From Deltaproteobacteria bacterium (GTDB taxonomy: Bacteria; Myxococcota_C; UBA6777): 64,000 nt of DNA. The translations under genes were made by a program, and so were the position numbers. This document shows positions 1-7,775 of this stretch, one piece after another (positions within the stretch are counted from its first letter, which is position 1; the number at the start of each line of letters is the position of its first letter). The DNA is taken from assembly GCA_002731275.1 (NCBI GenBank), contig PCBK01000150.1, positions 1 to 64,000 on the forward strand. The letters are read 5' to 3'. The notes beneath the pieces are model-generated. The model saw nothing but the letters and a program-made list of their open reading frames with translations, searched no databases and was not told where the DNA came from.

Positions 1-60
1 AAAAAAAGAAAGAAAAGAGGGACAAAACAAGGGCGGGCATTCATCCCTGCCCTAAAGAGC
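1..60 (-). terminator. Probable Rho-independent terminator of the 91-residue ORF
   Basis: Read on the minus strand, two overlapping GC-rich hairpins (CCCTGC/GCAGGG, then GGGC..GGG/CCC.GCCC) are followed by a long T-rich tract that runs to the window edge. This fits the 3' end of the minus-strand ORF that stops at position 41, and argues that the ORF really is short. The stems are imperfect and overlap the last codons. Confidence 0.45.
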
Positions 61-316
61 AGGGCCTTCTGCCTCCTTTTTGCGGTAAAAAAGGTTCGAG
101 GAAGGCGACGAGTGCGTCCGTATCTTCCTCGAAGTGTGACAAAGAATCTTCACCCAACCCTTGCAAAGTGGTCACGAGATCGGGAAAACTCTCCAACCAG
201 GGAATGTCTCGATGTCGAAAAGGCAACGCCTGCCAGATGGCGGCAAAACGAGACAACCCCCTCGCGAGCACGTCAAAATGTTGTTGGATGTGTGGTGTTG
301 ACAGGATGGATGACAT
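41..316 (-). CDS. Small protein resembling an N-terminal methyltransferase segment
   Basis: A 91-residue protein. The start is ATG at 316, because AAGGA lies seven bases upstream; an upstream ATG at 364 has no such site. It diverges from the Sui1-like gene, with 32 bp between the two starts. The middle (LSRFAAIWQALPFRHRDIPW, then an acidic stretch ending LEPFLPQ) reads like the helical leader that precedes the SAM-binding fold in some myxobacterial methyltransferases. That is recall rather than a search. The catalytic fold itself is absent. The last residues are basic and low complexity, and a terminator-like hairpin follows at once. It may be a stand-alone small protein or a gene cut short by a frameshift near position 90. 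No signal peptide or membrane segment is visible. Confidence 0.5.
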   Translation of the reverse strand: MSSILSTPHIQQHFDVLARGLSRFAAIWQALPFRHRDIPWLESFPDLVTTLQGLGEDSLSHFEEDTDALVAFLEPFLPQKGGRRPCSLGQG

Positions 317-348
317 CTTCGGTTCCTTGACGAGATGGAGTGTAGAGT

Positions 349-780
349 ATGGCAAAAAAATCAAAAAAGAAGAAAATACCTCTCGGAGATACAGGCAGCA
401 GTGGCTTCGGTAACTCCATGGCTGATCTACTCAAACAGAGCGGGCTCGTCAACAAGGACGCCCAAGTCCCTCAAGAACCCGAAGAAAGCACACAAGAAGA
501 TCTACCAGAGAGAGACTTCACAAAGATCAAAAAGGTCGTCATCAGACACGAAACAAAAGGACGTGGTGGCAAAACTGTCACCTCACTGACAGGACTTCCC
601 TTCAACAAAGAACAGCTCAAACAGACCGCCAAAGAGATGAGAAAATCACTCGGCTGTGGCGCAGGTCTCGAAGAAGACCGCGTCGTCCTACAAGGTGACC
701 AAGTCATCAGAGCACACAAATGGCTCGAAGAAAAAGGGGTCCCCAACATCGTACTCGGTACACGACCCAAAAAAAAATAA
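349..780 (+). CDS. Sui1/eIF1-like translation factor (YciH family)
   Basis: A 143-residue protein. Residues 1-60 are a Lys-rich, probably disordered leader (MAKKSKKKKIP). Residues 62-140 form the SUI1 fold: a strand with KVVIRHETKGRGGKTVTSLTGL, then a helix, then LGCGAGLEEDRVVLQGDQ, then the typical last strand VLGTRPKKK. The GRGGKTVT and GCGAG..D..V.LQGD signatures are the family hallmarks. Bacterial members (YciH type) are thought to influence start-codon fidelity on the 30S subunit; their exact role is poorly known. The start is supported by GGAG eight bases upstream. The extended basic N-terminus is longer than in E. coli YciH. The gene stands alone, divergent from the small ORF at 41-316, and its 3' end faces a leucine-rich-repeat gene across a hairpin-rich repeat. 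Confidence 0.9.
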   Translation: MAKKSKKKKIPLGDTGSSGFGNSMADLLKQSGLVNKDAQVPQEPEESTQEDLPERDFTKIKKVVIRHETKGRGGKTVTSLTGLPFNKEQLKQTAKEMRKSLGCGAGLEEDRVVLQGDQVIRAHKWLEEKGVPNIVLGTRPKKK

Positions 781-790
781 CGGGATTTTT

Positions 791-906
791 GGGCGGCATC
801 TTTGGGCAAGTTCCCACTTGCCCCTTCTTCTGCCGCGCTTCGCTTGCCGGGCTGCATCTTTGGGCAAGTTGCCACTTGCCCCTTCTTCTGCCGCGCTTCG
901 CTTGCC
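791..906. repeat. Two tandem 58-bp palindromic repeat units
   Basis: Unit 1 (791-848) and unit 2 (849-906) are nearly identical. Each contains the palindrome GGCAAGTTGCCACTTGCC (stem GGCAAGT/ACTTGCC, one base different in unit 1) and ends with GCCGCGCTTCGCTTGCC. The same unit occurs in reverse orientation near 24800-24940. The copies lie between the convergent Sui1-like and leucine-rich-repeat genes. This is a REP-like dispersed repeat family with no coding content. Confidence 0.9.
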
Positions 907-916
907 CCTTTCTAAC

Positions 917-981
917 GGGGATGCACGGGCATCCCCTGGCGCGCTCCGCTTGCCTTCCCCTCCTGTTGACGCCTTCGGCGT
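917..981. repeat. Two further perfect hairpins in the same spacer
   Basis: GGGGATGC/GCATCCCC with loop ACGG lies at 917-936, and ACGCC/GGCGT with loop TTC lies at 969-981. Stem sequences differ from each other and from the tandem units before them, but the layout matches the hairpin series at 24716-24799. They could act as bidirectional terminators for the two convergent genes, although there is no T-run. Confidence 0.75.
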
Positions 982-990
982 GAACCCATC

Positions 991-2280
991 TTATATAATC
1001 TTCACGGCGGCAAATCTCTCCGTTGACTTGAGCTTTTTCACAAGCTCTCTGTACGCCGCGCCGTTATGATAATACAATGGCTTGATCCTCAGTTCCTGAA
1101 GAGACTCCAGCCCTGTTGTCTCCAAAAACACCTCTAACATGTTGACATTTGAAAAGACACTCGACACATTCAAGTGAGTCAACGAAGATAAATAGGGCGC
1201 AGAGACCAACTTCTTATACTCTTTCAACTCCCAATGGTTCCCGTCCAGAGACAGCGAACGAAGATGTTGCAATCTTGGACTCTCAAGTATCCTCTCCAGA
1301 CCTCTACTGCGAATCGAACAATGTGAAAGAGACAAAGACTCTAACAACTCAAGACCTGACCACTTGAGTAACTCTTCGACACCCTGATCACCAATAGGAT
1401 TATTGGACATATTAAGCGCACGAAGCTGTGGCAACCTCCACGCCTTGAGGAGCTTCTTAAAGTTATCCGCGGTCAACACAGAACTCTCCATCGAAAGAGC
1501 CTGCAAAGAATCCCACATCGGATGACCAGACCACGCCTTGATCCAATCCGTCTTACCAGACGAACCACCTCGAAGACCACCTAATGAAAGGTCTTCGAGA
1601 TCAGGCCAGCCTTCACACTCCGCGACCTTCACAACCGTCGCTGGATTGAAAAAACAATGATCAACGTTGAGCACATGCAGTGAACGAAGATGAGGCGACT
1701 TTGCCAACGCAACCACACCTTCCTCCGAGCCTGTATGAGGGAGATGAAGCGCCTCCAATGTGCTCAACTGTGGAGCACGCGCAAGCACTTCTGCACCTGC
1801 CTTTTGCATATAGTTCCCTGCCAACATCAACTTACGAAGCGCTGGCCAACCACCACTCGAAAATAAGATGTCGAGATCGTCCTTCGACAAGTGACAAGAC
1901 GAAAGGTGAAGCTGTGTAATCGACTTCTGGCTTGCAGGCGCGTCGAGATGGAGTAGCTCATCATCCACAAAGGAGTGACCATTTAAGCGCAACGTACGCA
2001 CAATCTCCCAAAAAGGTTCCTGCTCATAAAATGAACGGAAGAAAACGTGCAAAGGCATATTTTTGCCAGGTGTGATGATACGTGTCTCATCATCCCAAGA
2101 AGACAGATGGACCCCCAAGTACGCGAGCGCCATCTGTCGCTCCGCCTCAGAAGACCAGCCATCATCACGCAAAATCTCCACCAACCGCCTCCACACACGA
2201 CCCCCACCTTTTCCACGAACAGGGCGGTGTTGCCTCGCAGAGACCGATAACATACGACGTATTTCAGCAAAGTGTTCCAT
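991..2280 (-). CDS. Leucine-rich-repeat protein (429 residues)
   Basis: The start is ATG at 2280, chosen because AAGGA sits eight bases upstream; the longer frame to 2349 has no ribosome site. Residues 1-100 form a non-repeat head with a segment (AYLGVHLSSWDDETRIITP) that has a clear counterpart in the divergent neighbour at 2453. From about residue 115 to the end, ribonuclease-inhibitor-like repeats of roughly 24-29 residues follow (LRKLMLAGNYMQKAGAEVLA, LRALNMSNNPIGDQGVEELL, LRSLSLDGN). There is no signal peptide or membrane segment, so it is probably cytoplasmic and protein-binding. It is a paralogue of the next gene, arranged head to head, with 172 bp between the starts that must hold both promoters. 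The partner and function are unknown. Confidence 0.85.
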   Translation of the reverse strand: MEHFAEIRRMLSVSARQHRPVRGKGGGRVWRRLVEILRDDGWSSEAERQMALAYLGVHLSSWDDETRIITPGKNMPLHVFFRSFYEQEPFWEIVRTLRLNGHSFVDDELLHLDAPASQKSITQLHLSSCHLSKDDLDILFSSGGWPALRKLMLAGNYMQKAGAEVLARAPQLSTLEALHLPHTGSEEGVVALAKSPHLRSLHVLNVDHCFFNPATVVKVAECEGWPDLEDLSLGGLRGGSSGKTDWIKAWSGHPMWDSLQALSMESSVLTADNFKKLLKAWRLPQLRALNMSNNPIGDQGVEELLKWSGLELLESLSLSHCSIRSRGLERILESPRLQHLRSLSLDGNHWELKEYKKLVSAPYLSSLTHLNVSSVFSNVNMLEVFLETTGLESLQELRIKPLYYHNGAAYRELVKKLKSTERFAAVKII

Positions 2281-2452
2281 CGACACGATCCTTTTTGGGT
2301 TGGCACAAGAGTATTCACGTCCCCAATCATAACGAACACACAAACACAAATGTTCGTTGATGAGGTTGTAAACTTTCTACTTGCGCCAAACAAAAACGTG
2401 TGTACAGATACTCTCATGCTTCAAAGGACCTCCGACCAACAAAGGAATACGG

Positions 2453-4495
2453 ATGACACAAGGCGCCCCATTTGGGCAAGAGCAGCTCACACAATTACGC
2501 GAGCTGCTGCACAAAACTTACACAAGAGGACAATTCAAGAAGATCCTGGACTTGTTCTTGTCACACCAACCATCCGTCGAGATGGAGACAGGCATCCACT
2601 ACGCGCTCGGACACCTGGAAAATTGGTTCGATGAGAGACGATGTACCCTCTCTCCTGTCCACTGGCAGCTATGGATGGACGGTGAATCCCCTGCTCTGAC
2701 GAGTGATTACTGGCCAGATTGTCCGACAGGTGAACCGCACCCTTGCTTTATCCTCGTGCGTTCACTCTCGCTCTTCCAAGAAAATCTACAGACAGCAGAC
2801 GCCGAACAACTCGCCGCCTCTCCACATATGGCGCACATCACAAAGCTCAACTTGGACTTCAATGACATTGGTGACAAAGGTCTTCAGGCTTTCGCGGCGT
2901 CCCCACACTTTCGCAACCTCACCCATCTCGATCTTCACGAAAATGGTATCGGCGACGAAGGCGCAATCGCCCTCGCCAACTCACCTCATCTGACCTCTCT
3001 CACACACCTGAATCTCGACCAAAACCAGCTCGGCTGGCGAGGCATCAAAGCCCTCCTCACCTCCGAACACCTCCCCCTTGTCGAGCTGCGTCTCTCCGAG
3101 AACAACATCTCAGACAAGACCATGCGCGCGCTGCTCGGCGTCCTCGGCCCAACGTCACTTCGCCACCTCTCACTCAGCGACAACGATATCAGCGAAGACA
3201 GTCTCACCTATTTTTGCAAGAGCGCGGCCTTCTCCCAGCTTACACAGCTCGATTTGAGTAGCAATCCCATCGGCCCAAAGGGCGCAAAGGCGCTCGCTCA
3301 ATCCCCACATGTTTCCCATCTCGAAGAACTCCATCTCGTCGAAGCCGAGATAGACGACGAAGGCGCCAAAGCGCTCGCTGAGAGTAAGACACTTGTACAG
3401 CTCAAACGGCTGGATCTGACCAACAACCACATCACAACCAAAAGCATCGAAGCCCTCGCTCACGCGACACTCTTCTCACAACTCACCTATCTGTCGTTGT
3501 CCGGCAATCGCATCGACGTAACAGGCACACAGCTACTCGCTCAATCCCCACACACGACCTCTCTCGAAACCCTGAATCTCAGCCACAACCCCATCGGTCA
3601 TTGCGTTGAACTCGTCCACTCACCAAACATGTCGGCGCTCAGACAGCTTGTCCTCGTGGGCTGTTCACTCGAAGATGAGAGCCTGAAGGCCATCGCCACC
3701 TCAAGCGCGATGAGACAACTCAAAGATCTCGACCTGCGCGACAACAAAATCACCGCAGAAGGTCTCCTCAGTCTCAGCAAACCTAACGAATTACATGCGC
3801 TTGTGTTTCTGGATCTGTCGGAAAATGCGCTCAACACACATCACCCATTCCCTTTACAAACACTACAACACCTCCCCTCATTAAAACGTCTGTCCTTGCA
3901 ATTTTGCGCCCTTGATGAAGAGTGCACTGATGCCCTCATCACCCCGGAGAATTTGCGTAATTTGCGTGAGTTGATGGTGTACGGCAATACACTCGGAGAA
4001 AAAGGCTTCAAGGCGCTCTTACAACACGCACAACAACAAGGCGCGACAGGACTCGACCTCTCCTACCATAACCTCACAGATGAACACATCACGCTGATGG
4101 TCGAAGGACACTATCTATCGGGGATGCGGAGCCTTATGCTCGATGAGAATTTTATCTCTGACCAAGGGCTCATCACCCTCTTCTCATCTCCTGATATTGC
4201 AGATCTCGAAGAGCTTAATCTCGGTGGCAATGCCTTCGGAGAAGAAGGTCTTCAGGCCATCGCGGCATCTCCCTACTTGACCAAATTGCGGATCATGTAT
4301 CTCGATATCGATGAATACGATCCAGGTAATTGTGAGATCATCGGCCTCTCCACGACACTCCCCCCAGCCATACGGCGCCCCTTCGTCGAACAGCTCCCAA
4401 CAGAGTTACTCCGTCAACACGTCCAGAGAAACTTCTTCTTGCGCACATTCATGGACCGCGAAACCCTCATCGAGGCGCTCCTCGAAGACAAATAA
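2453..4495 (+). CDS. Leucine-rich-repeat protein (680 residues)
   Basis: The start is ATG at 2453 with AAAGGA six bases upstream; the frame extends to a TTG at 2381 that has no ribosome site. Residues 1-110 are a helical head related to that of the divergent gene (HYALGHLENWFDERRCTLSPVH). About twenty repeats of the type LxxLxLxxNxIGDxGAxALAxSPHL follow and run almost to the C-terminus, which ends in a short charged helix. There is no signal peptide. Bacterial ribonuclease-inhibitor-like repeat proteins of this kind are common in Myxococcota and Planctomycetes and usually lack a known ligand. The 3' end meets the APS reductase gene tail to tail with only two bases between the stop codons, so no terminator fits between them. 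Confidence 0.88.
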   Translation: MTQGAPFGQEQLTQLRELLHKTYTRGQFKKILDLFLSHQPSVEMETGIHYALGHLENWFDERRCTLSPVHWQLWMDGESPALTSDYWPDCPTGEPHPCFILVRSLSLFQENLQTADAEQLAASPHMAHITKLNLDFNDIGDKGLQAFAASPHFRNLTHLDLHENGIGDEGAIALANSPHLTSLTHLNLDQNQLGWRGIKALLTSEHLPLVELRLSENNISDKTMRALLGVLGPTSLRHLSLSDNDISEDSLTYFCKSAAFSQLTQLDLSSNPIGPKGAKALAQSPHVSHLEELHLVEAEIDDEGAKALAESKTLVQLKRLDLTNNHITTKSIEALAHATLFSQLTYLSLSGNRIDVTGTQLLAQSPHTTSLETLNLSHNPIGHCVELVHSPNMSALRQLVLVGCSLEDESLKAIATSSAMRQLKDLDLRDNKITAEGLLSLSKPNELHALVFLDLSENALNTHHPFPLQTLQHLPSLKRLSLQFCALDEECTDALITPENLRNLRELMVYGNTLGEKGFKALLQHAQQQGATGLDLSYHNLTDEHITLMVEGHYLSGMRSLMLDENFISDQGLITLFSSPDIADLEELNLGGNAFGEEGLQAIAASPYLTKLRIMYLDIDEYDPGNCEIIGLSTTLPPAIRRPFVEQLPTELLRQHVQRNFFLRTFMDRETLIEALLEDK

Positions 4496-4497
4496 AC

Positions 4498-5517
4498 TCA
4501 CTCATCCTCCGCGACATGGAGACCACATTCGCGCTTGGTCGACTCTTCCCACCACCAACGTCCAGCTCTCTCGTGCTCATTGGGCCGAACAGTTCGTGTA
4601 CATGGTTCACATCCAATCGAGATAAAACCCTTCTCATGGAGTGGATTGTAGGGGACTTCGTACTGTTGAATGTACTGCCAGACCTGCGCAGAGGTCCACT
4701 GTGCGAGGGGATTGCACTTGAGCAAGGGACCATCCACACCTTCGAAGGCGGGATCCCATTGAAGCTTCTCGACCTCTGCGCGGGTAGGACTTTGATCGCG
4801 ACGCTGTCCCGTGATCCAGGCCCGATACGAAGACAACGCTCGCCGCAGTGGCGCGACCTTACGAATCCCACAGCACTCCTTATGACCGTCTTCATAGAAA
4901 CTAAAGAGCCCTTTCTCCAACACGAAAGCCTCCAGCGCTTGTGCATCAGGAGACATCAACCGGATCTCGATATCGTAGTGTTTGCGGACCTTATCGATAA
5001 ATTGATAGGTCTCTGGGTGGAGCCTCCCTGTGTCGAGACAGAACACCGAAAAGTCCAGGCCAAACCGCGCCGCCATATCGATCAACACGACATCCTCAGC
5101 CCCAGAGAAGGCGATCGCACAAGTCTCTCCAAAACGTCCTAAAATCCACTTGACCACTTGTTGCGGTGACGCCTCAGCAAACTCCGTCGACAACGCATCC
5201 ACATCAATCGCCGTATCAAGAAGTTCTTTGTTGGGTTGGTTGGCCTTGAGCTTCTCCACCTCTTTGGCAAAACGCAGGGCGCTGCGAAAGAGCAACGTCT
5301 CGCCCTTTTTAATGTGGATGAGAAAGAATGGCGCGATCTTTACTTTGTGTTCAGCGGCCAACAACATACCGGGAGACTCAGGGTCACCTTCTTCGGCCCA
5401 CACGACATAATCGATGGTATCCCATAACCCCCGCTCACGCAGGAGATGTTCTGCCTGCTGGCACTTCTCACAGGGTTCACCATCTGCCAATCTCTTCTTC
5501 ACCATTGTAATCTTCAT
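4498..5517 (-). CDS. cysH: Assimilatory APS reductase with N-terminal CxxC redox domain
   Basis: A 339-residue protein; the start at 5517 has AAAGGAGA six bases upstream. Residues 1-95 resemble a glutaredoxin or thioredoxin fold with Cys16-Glu-Lys-Cys19. The rest is the PAPS/APS reductase fold: the nucleotide loop SGAEDVV, the substrate segment [10 protein letters not shown], then KECCGIRK and GCEPCTR, which supply the cysteine pairs that hold a 4Fe-4S cluster in the adenylylsulfate type, and the C-terminal ECGLH with the catalytic cysteine. Presence of both cysteine pairs points to APS rather than PAPS as substrate. The enzyme makes sulfite for cysteine synthesis. Plant APS reductases carry their redox domain at the C-terminus, so the order here is reversed. 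No other sulfate genes are nearby. Confidence 0.9.
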   Translation of the reverse strand: MKITMVKKRLADGEPCEKCQQAEHLLRERGLWDTIDYVVWAEEGDPESPGMLLAAEHKVKIAPFFLIHIKKGETLLFRSALRFAKEVEKLKANQPNKELLDTAIDVDALSTEFAEASPQQVVKWILGRFGETCAIAFSGAEDVVLIDMAARFGLDFSVFCLDTGRLHPETYQFIDKVRKHYDIEIRLMSPDAQALEAFVLEKGLFSFYEDGHKECCGIRKVAPLRRALSSYRAWITGQRRDQSPTRAEVEKLQWDPAFEGVDGPLLKCNPLAQWTSAQVWQYIQQYEVPYNPLHEKGFISIGCEPCTRTVRPNEHERAGRWWWEESTKRECGLHVAEDE

Positions 5518-5685
5518 GCTCGCTCTCCTTTGGGCTACTCCAAAAATGACCTTCATCATGACGATCTTGGACACGTTTGGCAACATGGACAAATATGTCG
5601 ACAAAGACTTTGGACAAAAAACAAGGACAAAGGCGACATCTACACAGCAAGAGTTTTTCGTTCTACCACCAACAAGGGCAAAGAG

Positions 5686-6372
5686 ATGCTGCGATATAGT
5701 ATCTTTGTGATCACACTGGCTCTCATGAGCCTCCATGCACACGACGTGTCAGCGTCGAATAAACAGCGCGTTGTCCTCAAGGATGGCTCGATTTTCCACG
5801 GGTACATCAAGAATATGGACGGTAAATGGGTTGTCTTGCAAACGTCTGGAGGCAGGCTACGGATTCCAGCAAAGGACATCAAGGGCATCACATTCCTCAA
5901 AGACAGCAGTATGCCGACAACGCGCAACCCCACCCAAAAGAGAAGCAAACGAGTCATTCACAAGTGGCGACAGAAAAAAATCCGCAGGGGCTTAATCGTC
6001 GGTGGGCTTACGGTCTTGACATTGAGTTACAGTCTCGGCGCGTTGGGGAGCTTCGCGGTCACGAGCAGCGGCCTCGGAGGATACCAGGATATCGCCGCAG
6101 GGTTTCTGATGTTGCCCGTCTTGGGGCCCTTTGTGAGCGCAGGGATCTTTGCAGCGAACAGAGGCTCAGGAGATGGTATTATCGCCTTTGTCGTCCTTGG
6201 TGTGTTGCAAACAGGTGGACTTGGACTCCTGCTCGCAGGTATATTTGGCAAGAAGCCAAAAGACAACAAGAAGCGCATGATGCAACCCAAACCAACGAAC
6301 GAGACAACAACCTCATGGCTCCCGGCTCCTCGACAGGAGCCCGCCGCACTTCATCCCATTTTCGTCCGATAG
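5686..6372 (+). CDS. Tandem membrane protein 1 (KDGS beta-domain plus membrane pair)
   Basis: A 228-residue protein starting at ATG 5686 (AAGGGCAAAG upstream). It has a signal or anchor segment (residues 1-25), then a short beta domain with [20 protein letters not shown] and [15 protein letters not shown], a basic linker, and two or three hydrophobic segments (about residues 103-200: [47 protein letters not shown]), then a polar tail. The beta domain resembles small SH3- or Sm-like barrels, but I do not recognise a named family. It is the first of three adjacent paralogues transcribed together (7-bp gap to the next gene). Each shares the motif order KDGS, YGRLRI, LSYS, LLPLVGPF and GxxQGxxLGLL. 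They probably assemble as a hetero-oligomer in the inner membrane. Function unknown. Confidence 0.75.
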   Translation: MLRYSIFVITLALMSLHAHDVSASNKQRVVLKDGSIFHGYIKNMDGKWVVLQTSGGRLRIPAKDIKGITFLKDSSMPTTRNPTQKRSKRVIHKWRQKKIRRGLIVGGLTVLTLSYSLGALGSFAVTSSGLGGYQDIAAGFLMLPVLGPFVSAGIFAANRGSGDGIIAFVVLGVLQTGGLGLLLAGIFGKKPKDNKKRMMQPKPTNETTTSWLPAPRQEPAALHPIFVR

Positions 6373-6379
6373 GTCAGGT

Positions 6380-7099
6380 ATGTTCCCACAACGACAACCT
6401 CTCACACACAGCGTCGCGATGCTCGCGCCTCTCCTCCTTGGGGTGCTTTGTGTTGGCCTGTTGTCCACTCCGAGACAAGCCAAAGCGACAGTGTACGCCA
6501 TTCGTTTAAAAGATGGTTCGAGGATCAAGGGGACGTTGTCGATGATCACACCACTGCGCGTCGTGGTCCAGACCCCATACGGTCGACTCTCTCTCTACCG
6601 CTCAGAGGTCGAATCCATCTACCCACCTCTTTATCGCTACCTGATCATGACGAGGCGTGGATTGCGCATCACGCTCTCTCCTTTCAGAGGGGGCGTACCG
6701 CTCTTCAGGACGACCGCAGTCAAACGCAAAGAACCCACTCCCCGACAGAAGCTGATCACGGCAGGGATGTCGTTGTTCACATTGAGCTACAGCCTGTGTC
6801 TGATCCCTGGACTGTTAAGCCTCGGTCCAATCGCCCCCAATCTCGAATCCACGACCTTGTTGATTCCCTTGGTTGGACCTTTTATCAGCACCTTCGCGAT
6901 GGCTTTGAACCCACAGAACATCAAGGCTTTTGCCGCGCTCCCTCTGACACTTGGCGTCATGCAGGGGCTTGGACTTGGGTTGATGATATGGGGATGGATG
7001 ACACCAAAGAAGACCAAAAAGACGAGACGAACAAAGCGTCTCTCGGCGCACGTTCCACTTTACGACAACGACACAATATTTTACACAGAGAGCAACTGA
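6380..7099 (+). CDS. Tandem membrane protein 2, paralogue of its neighbours
   Basis: A 239-residue protein. A secretion-type N-terminus (about residues 13-36, LAPLLLGVLCVGLLSTPRQAKA) is followed by the beta motif RLKDGSRIKGTLSMITPLRV, then TPYGRLSLYRSEVESI, a linker of about 40 residues, and hydrophobic segments LFTLSYSLCLIPGL, LLIPLVGPFISTFAMAL and GVMQGLGLGLMIWGW. A basic tail (KKTKKTRRTKR) follows, so the C-terminus probably faces the cytoplasm. The start at 6380 follows the first gene by 7 bp; a second ATG at 6419 is possible. The stop overlaps the start of the third gene as ATGA, which implies translational coupling. Function unknown. Confidence 0.75.
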   Translation: MFPQRQPLTHSVAMLAPLLLGVLCVGLLSTPRQAKATVYAIRLKDGSRIKGTLSMITPLRVVVQTPYGRLSLYRSEVESIYPPLYRYLIMTRRGLRITLSPFRGGVPLFRTTAVKRKEPTPRQKLITAGMSLFTLSYSLCLIPGLLSLGPIAPNLESTTLLIPLVGPFISTFAMALNPQNIKAFAALPLTLGVMQGLGLGLMIWGWMTPKKTKKTRRTKRLSAHVPLYDNDTIFYTESN

Positions 7100-7755
7100 T
7101 GAGATGGCTTACACTTTTCATACTTGTGTTGGGTTTGATCAGCCTCACCCCTTCCGAAGTCGACGCCACAACACTGCACAAGATCCAGCGTAAAGATGGT
7201 TCATATATCATCGGTGAGATCCAGCGGCAGACTAGGTATTGGCTCTACGTCAAAACGAAATACGGACGCATTCGTCTACGTATCAGTCGCTATCATCGAC
7301 TCAAAGTCACACCCTATTCATCTTCCAAACCTCTCCCCACAAAAGCCACACACTACTATACATGGCGACGTGGCATCCACCCCAACGAGGAACCTCTACT
7401 CGTCGGGATGTACATGTTTGGTTTGAGCTACATCGTGCCGCTCTCGATCATTTTGTACACCATCCCTTCGAGTAATCAGCCTGCGACACTGCTTCAACTG
7501 CTCCCTTTCGTGGGGCCGATTGCCCACGCAGGTGTCATCATCAGTGAACGGAAAGATCTATGGGCTGTGTATGGTGGTTTGTCCCTTGGATTGGGCATTG
7601 TACAGGGTGTCAGTCTTGGACTGCTTTACTTTACGATGAAGAAGTCTCGCCCCAAAATCCCCTTCTGGAAGCGTCCTCGAATAGGTCGCAGATACATCCC
7701 CACACCATCAATGACGGGCAAACTCACGACACTCAGCCGTGAGCTTGGTTTATAG
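7099..7755 (+). CDS. Tandem membrane protein 3, paralogue of its neighbours
   Basis: A 218-residue protein whose ATG at 7099 overlaps the previous TGA by four bases. It has a signal segment (residues 3-24, ending EVDAT), then QRKDGSYIIGEIQRQTRYWL and TKYGRIRLRISRYHRL, a linker, then hydrophobic stretches MFGLSYIVPLSIILYTI, LLPFVGPIAHAGVII and GLGIVQGVSLGLLYF. The tail is basic. The motif order is the same as in the two genes before it, while sequence identity outside the motifs looks low, so the triplication is old. The gene ends 20 bp from the convergent HEAT-repeat gene. Function unknown; an envelope complex is the simplest reading. Confidence 0.75.
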   Translation: MRWLTLFILVLGLISLTPSEVDATTLHKIQRKDGSYIIGEIQRQTRYWLYVKTKYGRIRLRISRYHRLKVTPYSSSKPLPTKATHYYTWRRGIHPNEEPLLVGMYMFGLSYIVPLSIILYTIPSSNQPATLLQLLPFVGPIAHAGVIISERKDLWAVYGGLSLGLGIVQGVSLGLLYFTMKKSRPKIPFWKRPRIGRRYIPTPSMTGKLTTLSRELGL

Positions 7756-7775
7756 CCTTTTGTGGAACATGTGCT

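Noticed and set aside
471-1069. Frames on both strands through the 58-bp tandem repeats
   Set aside because: They translate repeated palindromes and overlap the real Sui1-like gene; codon use is unlike the neighbours.
5446-5685. An upstream extension of the first membrane-triplet gene by 80 residues
   Set aside because: It would overlap the start of the APS reductase gene on the other strand, lacks a ribosome site, and would bury the signal segment inside the protein.
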